The notes beneath the pieces were generated by a model. The model saw nothing but the letters and a program-made list of their open reading frames with translations. It had not been told where the DNA came from and searched no databases. Shown here piece after piece: positions 8,756 through 17,164 of a DNA stretch of 64,000 nt. Origin of the DNA: Streptacidiphilus sp. P02-A3a (GTDB taxonomy: Bacteria > Actinomycetota > Actinomycetes > Streptomycetales > Streptomycetaceae); NCBI RefSeq assembly GCF_014084105.1, contig NZ_CP048289.1:5899922-5963921 (forward strand), read 5' to 3'. Every line of letters begins with the position of its first letter. The stretch's first letter is position 1. The position numbers were made by a program, and so were the translations under genes.

Positions 8756-8857
8756 GCGCGGCGGACGCGGAAACGTCGGCGCCGGAACCCCGGTGCCGAC
8801 ACGCCGACGTCGGGGCACGGGTGTCGGGGCGGAGGTTCCGGGGCATGGGTGCGCCGG

Positions 8858-8880
8858 TCTGTGGGAGCGCTCCCCACGGA
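8858..8880. terminator. palindrome between convergent genes, likely bidirectional terminator
   Basis: TGGGAGC at 8862-8868 is followed directly by GCTCCCC at 8869-8875, within a longer imperfect inverted repeat (TCTGTGGG / CCCCACGGA). It lies between two genes that run towards each other, where a two-way terminator is expected. Confidence 0.5.
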
Positions 8881-8906
8881 CCGGCGCGGTCGGTGGCGCC
8901 GGGCGG

Positions 8907-10043
8907 TCAGCGCAGCTCGGCCAGCCGGGGCAGCAGCTCGGCCGGGGAGGGCATGGCGGCGATCTCGTCGCTCACCTCGACCGCCGCCGCCCGCAGCCCC
9001 TCGTCGAAGATGATCCGCTCCAGCAGTGCCGGGGTCAGCTGCTCGTAGCTGCTGCGCAGGCCCGCGCCCCGGCGGGCCACCGCGTCGGCGTTGGTACCGC
9101 TCTCGGAGACGCTGGGCAGCACCAGCTGCGGCAGCCCGGCCTCCAGCGACGCCAGCGAGCTGCCGGAGCCGCCGTGGTGGACCGAGGCGGTGCAGGTCCG
9201 CAGCAGCGCGTTCCACGGCAGCCACTGCGAGCCGCCCACCACCCGGACGTTCTGCGGCAGCTCGCCGACCGGCGCCAGGTCGATGTTGCCGAGCGCCAGC
9301 ACGAACTCGGCGTCCACCTTGCTCATCGCCTCCACCACCGGGCGCAGCTGGTCCCCCTCCAGCAGGTGCGGCAGGAAGGTGCCCAGGGTCACCGCGACCC
9401 GGGGCCGCCCCGGGTCCTCGCGCAGCCAGGACGGCAGGGTGCCGCCGCCGCTGAAGGAGACCGGCCGCAGCGCCCAGCCGTCGGTGGCGTCCACGGTGCT
9501 CGGCGGGGCGATGTCCAGGACCTGTACCTGGTCGGCGGCCGGGGCGCGCACCCCGTGCCGGGCGAAGGTCCCGGCCAGCTCCTCCAGCATGGTGGCGCGC
9601 AGCGCCGCGTTCCGGCCGAAGCCGAGGTTGTGCTGGACCGCCGGGATCCCGAGCGCGGCGGCGGCCACCACTCCGGCGGTCGCCAGCGGCTCGAAGACCA
9701 CCAGATCCGGCCGCCACTCCCGGGCGTGCTCCACCAGGCCGTCCGCGACCAGGTCGTTGACGTGCGCGTACAGCCGGACGAAGGCGTCCCGGTCGGCGGT
9801 GGAGCTGTCCACCACCCGCTTGAACAGCTCCGGCCTGCGGGCCCCGGCCACGGCCAGCAGTTCGTGCGAGGCGTCGAGCCCGGGCGCGACGTCGACCAGC
9901 GGCATTCCGGCCCGGGTGACCGGCTCGGCGCCCTGGTAGGAGGCGAACAACACGTCGTGCCCGGCGCCTCTCAGCGCCCAGGCCAGCGGAACCATCGGGA
10001 AGAGGTGCCCCACGGCCGGGGCACCGGTGAACAGGACGCGCAC
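8907..10043 (-). CDS. GT1-type glycosyltransferase (macrolide/deoxysugar class)
   Basis: This 378-aa protein starts at GTG 10043, with GGAGG nine bases upstream; the longer frame is a shadow. The fold is GT-B: the N-terminal domain opens Val-Arg-Val-Leu-Phe-Thr-Gly-Ala-Pro with the acceptor-site His13 (Val-Gly-His), and the C-terminal domain has the nucleotide-sugar motif His-His-Gly-Gly-Ser-Gly at 289-294. This is the family of EryCIII/DesVII-like antibiotic glycosyltransferases, which add deoxysugars to polyketides or other aglycones. It lies 40 bases downstream of a sugar C-methyltransferase gene on the same strand, probably one transcript. No auxiliary P450-like partner is present. Confidence 0.85.
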   Translation of the reverse strand: MRVLFTGAPAVGHLFPMVPLAWALRGAGHDVLFASYQGAEPVTRAGMPLVDVAPGLDASHELLAVAGARRPELFKRVVDSSTADRDAFVRLYAHVNDLVADGLVEHAREWRPDLVVFEPLATAGVVAAAALGIPAVQHNLGFGRNAALRATMLEELAGTFARHGVRAPAADQVQVLDIAPPSTVDATDGWALRPVSFSGGGTLPSWLREDPGRPRVAVTLGTFLPHLLEGDQLRPVVEAMSKVDAEFVLALGNIDLAPVGELPQNVRVVGGSQWLPWNALLRTCTASVHHGGSGSSLASLEAGLPQLVLPSVSESGTNADAVARRGAGLRSSYEQLTPALLERIIFDEGLRAAAVEVSDEIAAMPSPAELLPRLAELR

Positions 10044-10083
10044 AATGACCTCCAGGACGGGCGGAAAGGGGGTCGGCCGGGTC

Positions 10084-11334
10084 TCAGACGACGCGGACCT
10101 CGGGCACGTAGAGGATCCACTTGCCGCCGGCCTCGGTGAAGGCGTGCTCCTTCGCCATGATCTCCTCGGCGTGGTTCCAGGCGAACAGCAGCGCGTAGTC
10201 CGGGTAGTGGGCCCTGAAGGTGCTGGTGGACCTGATCGGGATGTGCGTCCCGGGGGTGAGTCGGCCCTGCTTCGCCGGGGTGTTGTCGACCACGCAGGAG
10301 ACCAGGTCCGGGCCGATGCCGCAGTAGTTGGCGACGGTGGTGCTCTTGCCGGTGGCACCGTAGGCCATCACCGTCTTCCCCTGCGCGCGCAGGTCCCGCA
10401 GCAGCGCCAGGAGTTGTGCGCGGGTGCGCCGCATCCGCTGCTCGAAGCCGAGCAGCGTGTCCGGCCGGTCGAGACCGGCCGCCCGCTCCGCGGCGATCAT
10501 CTCCGCCACCGCCGGGCTGGGCTCCCGCTGCCCGGCGAAGGTCAGCGTGAAGCGCACCTCGCCGCCGTGCACGTCCAGGTGTTCGACGTCCACCAGCTCG
10601 AAGCCGTAGCGGCGGGCCATGGCCCGGGCCGAGAGCGCGGTGAAGAAGTAGAAGTGCTCGTCGTAGATCTGGTCGAAGGAGGTGCGCTCCATGACGTCGC
10701 CGAGGTACGGGTCCTCGAACACGAACACCCCGTCCGGCTTGAGCAGCGCGGTGATCCCCTCGAACACCGAGTCCAGGTAGGGGATGTGGGAGAAGGTGTT
10801 GGCCGAGAAGATCACGTCGGCCTGCCCCTCGGCGGCGGCGACGTCCACCGCGCTGGCCTTCTCGAAGAAGTCGTTCCTGACGCGCACGCCCTTCGCCTCG
10901 GCCACCGCGCACACCCGCCGGGACGGGTCCACCCCGAGGTGCCGCACCCCGGCCGCCCTGACCACGTCCAGCAGCACGCCGTCGTTGGAGCCGATCTCGA
11001 CGACGAAGGCGTCCGGCGCGGCCAGCTCCCGCTCCAGGAACCGCCGGGCGACGTGCTGGAAGTGCTCCACCATGAACCGGGAGCCGGAGGTGTAGAACGG
11101 GTAGTCGTCGCGGAACATCAGCCCCCGGGGCACCTCCTGCACCAGTTGCACCAGCGAGCAGTCCCCGCACATCGCGAGGGCCAGCGGGAACAGGTACTCC
11201 TCGGCGGTCTCCCCCGGGACCACCAGCGCGTTGGCGAGGGCTTGCGAGCCGAAGTCCACGCGGGCGCGCAACGCGCCGTCGCAGACCCGGCAGACGGGTT
11301 CGCCGGGTTCGGGTTCGGTGTGGTCCGTGGCCAT
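10084..11334 (-). CDS. NDP-hexose C-methyltransferase (TylCIII/EryBIII-like)
   Basis: This 416-aa protein starts at ATG 11334. It has three parts: a zinc-binding N-terminus with Cys15-X2-Cys18 and Cys56-X2-Cys59; an SAM-dependent methyltransferase core with Val-Val-Glu-Ile-Gly-Ser-Asn-Asp-Gly (111-119); and a C-terminal domain with Gly-Ala-Thr-Gly-Lys-Ser-Thr. This order is that of sugar C-methyltransferases which methylate C-3 of TDP-4-keto-deoxyhexoses (mycarose type). The product would be a branched deoxysugar, consistent with the glycosyltransferase next door. No other sugar-biosynthesis gene is in the window. Confidence 0.85.
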   Translation of the reverse strand: MATDHTEPEPGEPVCRVCDGALRARVDFGSQALANALVVPGETAEEYLFPLALAMCGDCSLVQLVQEVPRGLMFRDDYPFYTSGSRFMVEHFQHVARRFLERELAAPDAFVVEIGSNDGVLLDVVRAAGVRHLGVDPSRRVCAVAEAKGVRVRNDFFEKASAVDVAAAEGQADVIFSANTFSHIPYLDSVFEGITALLKPDGVFVFEDPYLGDVMERTSFDQIYDEHFYFFTALSARAMARRYGFELVDVEHLDVHGGEVRFTLTFAGQREPSPAVAEMIAAERAAGLDRPDTLLGFEQRMRRTRAQLLALLRDLRAQGKTVMAYGATGKSTTVANYCGIGPDLVSCVVDNTPAKQGRLTPGTHIPIRSTSTFRAHYPDYALLFAWNHAEEIMAKEHAFTEAGGKWILYVPEVRVV

Positions 11335-11460
11335 GACGGACTCCCTTCGACGATGAAGGCCGAGTGCCGTCCGGCGCGAGCCGGAGCTGCGGGGAGTGCA
11401 CTCGTTCGTTCCGCCAGCATGGGCGGGCCGAATAGCGTCTCGATCGCCCCACGCGCGACA

Positions 11461-11492
11461 GCCCGCCCGCGCCTCCGTCGACGCGGGCGGGC
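11461..11492. terminator. strong GC hairpin terminator
   Basis: GCCCGCCCGCG (11461-11471) and CGCGGGCGGGC (11482-11492) form a perfect 11-bp stem with a 10-base loop. It lies just past the 3' end of the alpha-galactosidase gene on the minus strand and in front of the C-methyltransferase gene. Confidence 0.75.
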
Positions 11493-11527
11493 CGTGACTG
11501 CGGCCGTGACTGCGGCCGTTACTGCGG
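11492..11527. repeat. 12-bp tandem repeat at a gene end
   Basis: Three 12-bp units: CCGTGACTGCGG at 11492-11503 and 11504-11515, and CCGTTACTGCGG at 11516-11527. The copy inside the minus-strand gene carries its stop (TAA, 11521-11519); the outer two differ by one base and do not contain a stop in that frame. Confidence 0.85.
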
Positions 11528-13228
11528 CAGCGACCAGGTCTGGTTGGTCTGGTTGTCGCCGCAGGCCCAGATCTCCAGCCGGGTGCCGTCGGCGTCGCCG
11601 CCGCCGGTGGCGTCCAGGCAGTAGCCGGAGTTCGGGTTGGTCAGGTTGCCGTCGGCCGCGTAGCTCCACTGCTGCCCGGCCGAGCCGTCGCAGCCGCTCA
11701 GGTCGACGTCGGTGCCCTGCGCGGTCGCCGACCCGGGGACGTCCAGGCACCTGCCCAGGGTGCGCACGGTGCCGTCACCGGGCAGGGTCCACTGCTGGTT
11801 GGGGTTGCCGGTGCAGCCGTAGAGGATGATCGGGTTGCCGTTGGCGGTGCCGCTGCCGGAGTCGTCCACGCACTGCCCGCCCGCGCCGGTGACCTGTCCG
11901 AGGTCGGTGGTCGCGCCGCAGCCCGCGCCGGGGGTGACCCGGTAGATGGCGGTGCCGTGCGCCGGAATGCTGGCGCTGATGGCGCCGCTGGTACTGGTCG
12001 TGGTCCCGGCCCACAGGTCGCGTACCGAGTAGCCGCATCCGGCGCCGCCGGTGAAGCCGACGGCGGCGGCCGTGGTGCTGGCGCTGACGGTGGCGTTGCT
12101 CCGGTTCAGGATGGCCACCGCCCGGTCCCCGTTGGCGAGTTGCCGGGTCAGCAGATCCAGGGTGCCGTTCTGCGAGACCACGTGGCCGGGCGAGCCGAGC
12201 GAGTCCTGGTCGACCGCGATCACGCCGGTGTTGCCGAGGGCGGCGATCGAGGCGGCGGACAGGCTGCTGACGTCGTCGCTCATGATCATCGGGGAGCCCA
12301 TCATCGCCCACAGCGCGATCTGGCTCTGCGACTCGGCGGCGGTCAGCCCGGAGTCCCCGGCGATCAGGAAGTCCGGGTCGTTCCAGTTGCCCGGGCTCTC
12401 GTAGCGGTGGATCGGGTTGTTGTAGCCGTAGTTGGTGAGCACGCTGTTCCACCGGCTGGTGTTCGGTGACGAGGCGTCATAGGTCTGGATGTCGGACCCC
12501 TCGCGCCACAACTGCCCGTACTGGCCCGTCCATCCGAGCACGGTGTCCCAGTCGGTGGTGCCCTGGAAGTAGGCCGGGGCCGACTCGGAGAAGACGATGT
12601 CGCGGCCGGACGCCTTCAGCGCCTGGGACATCTGCGCGTAGGCGGACTGGTAGGTCTGCTCCTCGGTCTGCCCGGACACCGACGGCAGGTTGCAGCCGTC
12701 CAGCTTGAGGTAGTCCACGCCCCAGGAGGCGAACAGGTCGGCGTCCTGCTGCCAGTGGTCCCAACTGCCCGCGTAGCCGCCGCAGGTGCTCGTCCCGGCG
12801 TCCTCGTAGATGCCGAACTTCAGCCCCATCGAGTGCAGTTGGGCACCCACATAGGCCATGCCGTCCGGGAACAGGGTGGGGTTGGCGACCAGGTCACCGG
12901 CGGAGTCGCGACTGGACTCCATCCAGCAGTCGTCGATGGTCACCGTGTTGTAGCCCTTGGCGGCCAGCCCCGAGGAGACCAGCGCCCGGGCGTTCTGCAG
13001 GATCGTCGACTCGTTGTAGCCGCACTGGTAGTGGGCCCAGTCGTTCCAGCCCATCGGCGGGGTCACGGCCAGCGCCGCGCCGTCCCCGGAGGTGGCCGTG
13101 GTCGACGCCGACGCGCTGGGCGCGCCGGTCGCGCCCCCGGCGAGCACGGCGAGCGTCAGCAGGGCGGCCGAGGCCGCACTCGCCAACGGCGCGCGCCGCG
13201 GTCTGCCCGGTTCGGATCTGAGGTGCAT
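11519..13228 (-). CDS. secreted GH27 alpha-galactosidase with ricin-type lectin domain
   Basis: This protein has 569 aa from ATG 13228, with GAGGA upstream. A signal peptide with Arg-rich start (Arg9-Arg12) and hydrophobic core ends near residue 40. The GH27 (beta/alpha)8 domain covers about 52-430: nucleophile Asp177 in Tyr-Leu-Lys-Leu-Asp-Gly-Cys, and probable acid/base Asp246 in Trp-Arg-Glu-Gly-Ser-Asp. A CBM13/ricin beta-trefoil at about 445-569 shows three Gln-X-Trp-like motifs. It should release terminal alpha-galactose from plant polysaccharides or galacto-oligosaccharides outside the cell. It is transcribed alone and ends at a hairpin. A LacI-type regulator would be usual, but none is nearby. 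Confidence 0.93.
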   Translation of the reverse strand: MHLRSEPGRPRRAPLASAASAALLTLAVLAGGATGAPSASASTTATSGDGAALAVTPPMGWNDWAHYQCGYNESTILQNARALVSSGLAAKGYNTVTIDDCWMESSRDSAGDLVANPTLFPDGMAYVGAQLHSMGLKFGIYEDAGTSTCGGYAGSWDHWQQDADLFASWGVDYLKLDGCNLPSVSGQTEEQTYQSAYAQMSQALKASGRDIVFSESAPAYFQGTTDWDTVLGWTGQYGQLWREGSDIQTYDASSPNTSRWNSVLTNYGYNNPIHRYESPGNWNDPDFLIAGDSGLTAAESQSQIALWAMMGSPMIMSDDVSSLSAASIAALGNTGVIAVDQDSLGSPGHVVSQNGTLDLLTRQLANGDRAVAILNRSNATVSASTTAAAVGFTGGAGCGYSVRDLWAGTTTSTSGAISASIPAHGTAIYRVTPGAGCGATTDLGQVTGAGGQCVDDSGSGTANGNPIILYGCTGNPNQQWTLPGDGTVRTLGRCLDVPGSATAQGTDVDLSGCDGSAGQQWSYAADGNLTNPNSGYCLDATGGGDADGTRLEIWACGDNQTNQTWSLPQ

Positions 13229-13419
13229 CGTGGTGTCCTCTCGACGGTTCGACGATCGATAAGGTTCTGCACATGACAACCCAGCGCCACAGGGGCGCAG
13301 AACAGGGTGAGGTTGGACGAGGCAGAGACTAGATGCGCGCGCATGAGCGAACAAGAGGTCGCGTTGACAAATTTTGCACAATGGGCAGCATGGTCAATCA
13401 CGAATGAGCAAATCGGAGG
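13229..13419. promoter_or_regulatory. promoter region of the alpha-galactosidase gene with a 12-bp palindrome
   Basis: This 191-bp gap is relatively AT-rich at 13360-13410. It holds the perfect palindrome ATGCGCGCGCAT (13333-13344), about 105 bases upstream of the minus-strand start, and AT-rich half-sites around 13368-13415 (ATTTTGC and GCAAAT). Either could be an operator. It also contains the 3' flank of the ABC ATPase gene. Confidence 0.35.
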
Positions 13420-14508
13420 CTACCCGGCCGCCGCCCAGCCGGTGACCGGGCCGGTGGCGCGGAGGGCGACCGGGGTGCCCGGGGGCAGGTCGGCCGCCTC
13501 CGCGCGGCGGACGGTGAGCGGGCCGCAGGCGGGGGTGTCCACGGTGACCACGGTGTCGTGGCCGTGGAAGTCCTGCTGGGTGACCGTGCCCGGGAGCGCG
13601 TCGGCGGTGTCGGCGGGCAGCAGCCGCAGCTGCTCCGGGCGCAGCAGCACCAGCACCGGCGCGCCGTCGGCGAAGGCCGGGGATCCGTCGGTCAGCGGCA
13701 GCGTCCCGAAGGCCGTCTCGGCCAGCCCCCGCCGGACGGTGCCGGGCAACAGGTTGGCGTCGCCGACGAACCGCGCCAGCGCCGGGTCGTCCGGGCGGGC
13801 GTAGAGCTCCCGCGGCGCGGCGGCGTGGGCGACCAGGCCGTGGCGCAGTACCGCGACCTGGTCGGCGGTGGACAGCGCCTCGTCCTGGTCGTGGGTGACG
13901 ATCACGGTGGTGGTCCCGGCGGCGCGCAGTACCCGCAGTACCTCCAGCCGGACGCTGGTGCGCAGGAAGGCGTCCAGCGAGGAGAAGGGCTCGTCGAGCA
14001 GCAGTAGCGCCGGGTCGGGCGCGAGCGCGCGGGCGAGCGCGACCCGCTGCTGCTGGCCGCCGGAGAGCTGGTGCGGGTAGCGGGCGGCGAGGTCGGCCAG
14101 GCCGGTCAGTTCCAGCATCTCCGGGACCCGCTGCCGCCGCGCGGCCCGGGGCAGGCCGAAGCCGACGTTGGCGGCGACGTCCAGGTGCGGGAACAGGCAG
14201 CCCTCCTGCGGGACGTAGCCGACCTGCCGGTCCTGGGGCGCGGTATGGCGTCCGGGGCCGTTCACCAGGGTCCCGCCGATGGTGATCGTCCCGGTGTCCG
14301 GGCGCTCGAATCCGGCGAGCATCCGCAGCAGCGTGGTCTTGCCGCTGCCGGAAGAGCCGAGGACGGCGGTGACCGATCCCGGCGGGACCTCCAGGTCGAC
14401 CCCGCGCAGCACCGGCTGCCCGGCGAAGGCCTTGGCCAGTCCGCTGACGGTGACCCCCCGGGCGTGGCCGGACCCGGCCTCGCTCCGCGTCGTCGAAAGG
14501 TCTGTCAT
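13420..14508 (-). CDS. ferric-type ABC transporter ATPase (iron operon A)
   Basis: This 362-aa protein starts at ATG 14508, which overlaps the stop of the permease gene (ATGA). Walker A is Gly-Ser-Ser-Gly-Ser-Gly-Lys-Thr-Thr (51-59), the signature Leu-Ser-Gly-Gly-Gln is at 148-152, Walker B ends Leu-Asp-Glu-Pro (171-174), and the switch His is in Thr-His-Asp-Gln-Asp. A C-terminal TOBE-like region follows (about 290-362). It matches FbpC/SfuC/PotA-type ATPases and is the last gene of a six-gene unit that begins at an iron-box promoter, so ferric iron is the likely substrate. Confidence 0.88.
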   Translation of the reverse strand: MTDLSTTRSEAGSGHARGVTVSGLAKAFAGQPVLRGVDLEVPPGSVTAVLGSSGSGKTTLLRMLAGFERPDTGTITIGGTLVNGPGRHTAPQDRQVGYVPQEGCLFPHLDVAANVGFGLPRAARRQRVPEMLELTGLADLAARYPHQLSGGQQQRVALARALAPDPALLLLDEPFSSLDAFLRTSVRLEVLRVLRAAGTTTVIVTHDQDEALSTADQVAVLRHGLVAHAAAPRELYARPDDPALARFVGDANLLPGTVRRGLAETAFGTLPLTDGSPAFADGAPVLVLLRPEQLRLLPADTADALPGTVTQQDFHGHDTVVTVDTPACGPLTVRRAEAADLPPGTPVALRATGPVTGWAAAG

Positions 14509-16118
14509 TGTCCTGCCGCCCTTCCCGGGAGCCGGTCGAAGAACCGCCCGAGCAGACAGCTCGGTACCGCGGTGATGGCGATCATCAGCAGCGCGAACGG
14601 CGCCGCCTGCCCGTAGGCGAGGTTCTGCTGGTAGTTCCAGAACTGGGTGGCGAGCGTCTGCACCCCGGTCGGGACCAGGATCAGGGTGGCGGTCAGCTCG
14701 GTCACCGCCGAGAGGAAGACCAGGCAGAACGCCGCCGCCAGGCCGGGCGCGACCAGCGGTCGGGTGACCCGCCAGAGCACCGCCGGACGGCCGAGGCCGA
14801 GCGAGTGCGCGACCTCCTCCAGCCCCGGCGGGGCCTGGGCGACCGAGGCCCGGACGCCGACCAGGGCGAGCGGGAAGAACATGATCGCGTAGGTGACCAC
14901 CAGCATCGGCGCGGTCTGGTACCAGATGCCGTCGGCGTAGGTCTCGCTGAAGTACGTCAGCGACAGCGCGATCACCAGGCCGGGCATCACCAGCACCAGG
15001 TAGGAGCCGCGTTCCAGCAGCCGTCGGAGCCGGCCGTCGTGGCGGACCGCGAGGACGCCGACCGGCAGTGCCATGCAGGTGGCCAGCAGTGCGGCGGAGG
15101 CGCTGTACAGGGCGGTGTGCCAGGTGGCGTCGAGCATCGAGTCCCCGGTGAAGGGGTGCTGGGTGCCGGTGACCCACCAGTACCCGGCGGAGCCGACCGG
15201 GACGCCCAGCGCCAGCGCCGCCAGCAGCGCCAGCGCGGCGCAGGCCGGGAGGGTCCAGCGGCCCAGGTGGTGGCGTCCGGTGGTGCGCTGCGCCATCCGG
15301 TCCACCCGGCTGCCCCGGGCGCGTCCGCGCAGCGCGGCCTCGCCCGCGAGCACCAGCAGTCCGAGCGCGATCAGTACCAGCGACAGCGCGCAGGCGGTGG
15401 GGATGTTGAAGGAGACCGAGAACTCGGTGAAGATCTCGGTGGTGAAGGTCTGGTAGCCGAGGATCTCGAAGGCGCCGTACTCGGCCATCAGCCCGAGGGC
15501 GACCAGCAGGCAGCCGCCGAGGATGGCGACCCGGGCCTGGCGCAGCGTCACCCGCCAGAAGGTGCGCAGCCGGCCCAGGCCGAGGTTCATCGCGACCTCC
15601 TCCAGGGCCGGGTCGGCGTTGCGCAGGCTGGCCGCCACCGGCAGGTAGACCAGCGGGTACACGGAGAGCGTCATCACCAGCACCGCGCCCTGGAAGCCGG
15701 AGACCTCGGTGCTGAGCGAGGCCCAGCCGAAGCTGACCACGAAGTCGGGGATGGCCAGCGGTACCACCAGCAGCACCGCCCAGATCCGGCGTCCGGGCAG
15801 GTCGGTGCGCTCGACCAGCCAGGCGGCGCCGGTGCCGATGACCGCGCAGAGCAGGGTGACCACCACGGTCAGCCGGACGGTGTTCCACAGCAGCTGGCCG
15901 GTGAGCGGCCGGTCGATCAGCGAGGCGACCGTGTCGACGCCCGCGCCGCGCGCCTCGACCAGCAGGAACGCCAGCGGCAGCAGCAGCACCGCGGTCACCA
16001 GTGCGCTGACCGTCAGCAGCCCGGTCGGCCGGGAGCCGCGCGGGCGGCCCCCGCGCCGCGGCGCGGGTCCGCGACGCGGGGACCGGACGGCCGGGACCGG
16101 CGCCGGGCCGCTGGTCAC
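14505..16118 (-). CDS. ferric-type ABC transporter permease, fused double unit (iron operon A)
   Basis: This 537-aa protein starts at GTG 16118 and overlaps its neighbours at both ends. It has a basic Arg/Pro-rich head, then two six-helix halves, each with an EAA loop (Glu-Val-Ala-Met-Asn-Leu-Gly-Leu-Gly and Glu-Val-Ala-His-Ser-Leu-Gly-Leu-Gly) that docks to the ATPase. This is the FbpB/SfuB arrangement of iron(III) permeases. It should form the membrane channel with the ATPase downstream and the binding lipoprotein upstream. Confidence 0.88.
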   Translation of the reverse strand: MTSGPAPVPAVRSPRRGPAPRRGGRPRGSRPTGLLTVSALVTAVLLLPLAFLLVEARGAGVDTVASLIDRPLTGQLLWNTVRLTVVVTLLCAVIGTGAAWLVERTDLPGRRIWAVLLVVPLAIPDFVVSFGWASLSTEVSGFQGAVLVMTLSVYPLVYLPVAASLRNADPALEEVAMNLGLGRLRTFWRVTLRQARVAILGGCLLVALGLMAEYGAFEILGYQTFTTEIFTEFSVSFNIPTACALSLVLIALGLLVLAGEAALRGRARGSRVDRMAQRTTGRHHLGRWTLPACAALALLAALALGVPVGSAGYWWVTGTQHPFTGDSMLDATWHTALYSASAALLATCMALPVGVLAVRHDGRLRRLLERGSYLVLVMPGLVIALSLTYFSETYADGIWYQTAPMLVVTYAIMFFPLALVGVRASVAQAPPGLEEVAHSLGLGRPAVLWRVTRPLVAPGLAAAFCLVFLSAVTELTATLILVPTGVQTLATQFWNYQQNLAYGQAAPFALLMIAITAVPSCLLGRFFDRLPGRAAGQ

Positions 16119-17164
16119 AGCAGCCCCGCCCGACCGAGCAGGCCGATGGCGGTGGAGCCGTCGCCGAGCTCGGGGATGGTGATCGGGTTCGGCTGGAGCT
16201 GGGCGAACGGGGTCTCCGGCGCGGTGGTGGTCACCCCGTCGTCGAGCGGGTACTCGTAGCTGATGCCCTGCGCGATGATCTGCTGGCCCTGCTTGGAGAC
16301 CAGGAAGGCGACGAACTTCTGCGCGTCGGTCTGGTTCTTGGAGGACTTCAGCACGCCCGCGCCGGACACGTCGAGCACGTAGCCCGGGTCCTTCGGGGCG
16401 AAGTAGGCGAGCTCGGAGTGCATCGCGCCCGAGCCGAGCTCGGCCTGCATCCGGTACCAGTAGTACTGGTTGACCACGCCGAAGGCGGCGGCGCCGCGGT
16501 TCACCTCGTCCGCGATGGTCTCGTTGTCGGGGTAGACCCGGGAGCCCGCGTTGGCCTTGATCCCCTCCAGCCAGGACAGCGCCCGGGCCTGGCCGTAGGT
16601 GTGCGCGACCGAGGTGACGATCGGCTGGAAGTCGGTCTCCCCGGCGGCGAAGGCCAGCTTGCCCTTGTACCGCGGGTCGGCCAGTTGCAGCACCGAGGTC
16701 GGCAGCTGGGCGGCGCTGATCAGGCTGGGGTTGTAGATCAGCACGCTCACCCGGGCCGAGACGCCCTCCCAGTCGCCCCGCGGCGAGTTGTCCTGGCTGG
16801 GCGTGGCGGCCAGGGTGGACGCGTCCAGCGGCGCCAGCAGCCCCTTGTTCTGCAGGTAGTCCAGCGCGGGCGAGTTCTCGGTGTAGAAGACGTCGGCGCG
16901 CGGGTGCTTGGCCTCGGCGACGATCTCGTCGGCGAAGGTGTCCTCGTCGTCGTAGCGGACGTTGACCTTGATGCCGGTCCGCTGCTCGAAGGCGGACACC
17001 AGCGACTGCGTGGTCTGCTCGTGCTGGCCGCTGTAGAGGGTGATCGACCCCTTGTCGGCGGCCGCGGCGGACGAGCCGCCGCAGGCGGTCAGCGAGGTGG
17101 CGGACAGGCCGATGACCCCGGCCACGGCGAGGCCGCGGAGCGCACGGGAAAGGCGGGTGTTCAC
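16115..17164 (-). CDS. iron(III)-type substrate-binding lipoprotein (iron operon A)
   Basis: This protein has 349 aa from GTG 17164, which overlaps the preceding stop (GTGA). The lipobox Leu-Thr-Ala-Cys puts the lipid on Cys28. The mature part is a type II periplasmic-binding fold opening Ile-Thr-Leu-Tyr-Ser-Gly-Gln-His, with the motif Ala-Asp-Val-Phe-Tyr-Thr-Glu-Asn and a Tyr pair in Asn-Gln-Tyr-Tyr-Trp-Tyr-Arg (about residue 215), where ferric-binding proteins place iron-ligand tyrosines. It belongs to the FbpA/SfuA class. Free Fe3+ or a simple complex is the expected ligand. Confidence 0.88.
   Translation of the reverse strand: MNTRLSRALRGLAVAGVIGLSATSLTACGGSSAAAADKGSITLYSGQHEQTTQSLVSAFEQRTGIKVNVRYDDEDTFADEIVAEAKHPRADVFYTENSPALDYLQNKGLLAPLDASTLAATPSQDNSPRGDWEGVSARVSVLIYNPSLISAAQLPTSVLQLADPRYKGKLAFAAGETDFQPIVTSVAHTYGQARALSWLEGIKANAGSRVYPDNETIADEVNRGAAAFGVVNQYYWYRMQAELGSGAMHSELAYFAPKDPGYVLDVSGAGVLKSSKNQTDAQKFVAFLVSKQGQQIIAQGISYEYPLDDGVTTTAPETPFAQLQPNPITIPELGDGSTAIGLLGRAGLL

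Noticed and set aside
8862-8876. TGGGAGCGCTCCCCA, a near-perfect match to the CebR box (TGGGAGCGCTCCCA) of cellulose-utilisation genes.
   Set aside because: It lies between the 3' ends of two convergent genes with no sugar-uptake gene, so a terminator is the simpler reading; kept as a hairpin feature.
13365-13392. A TTGACA hexamer on the plus strand, as a promoter.
   Set aside because: No good -10 hexamer follows at the right distance, and no plus-strand gene starts in the next several kilobases.
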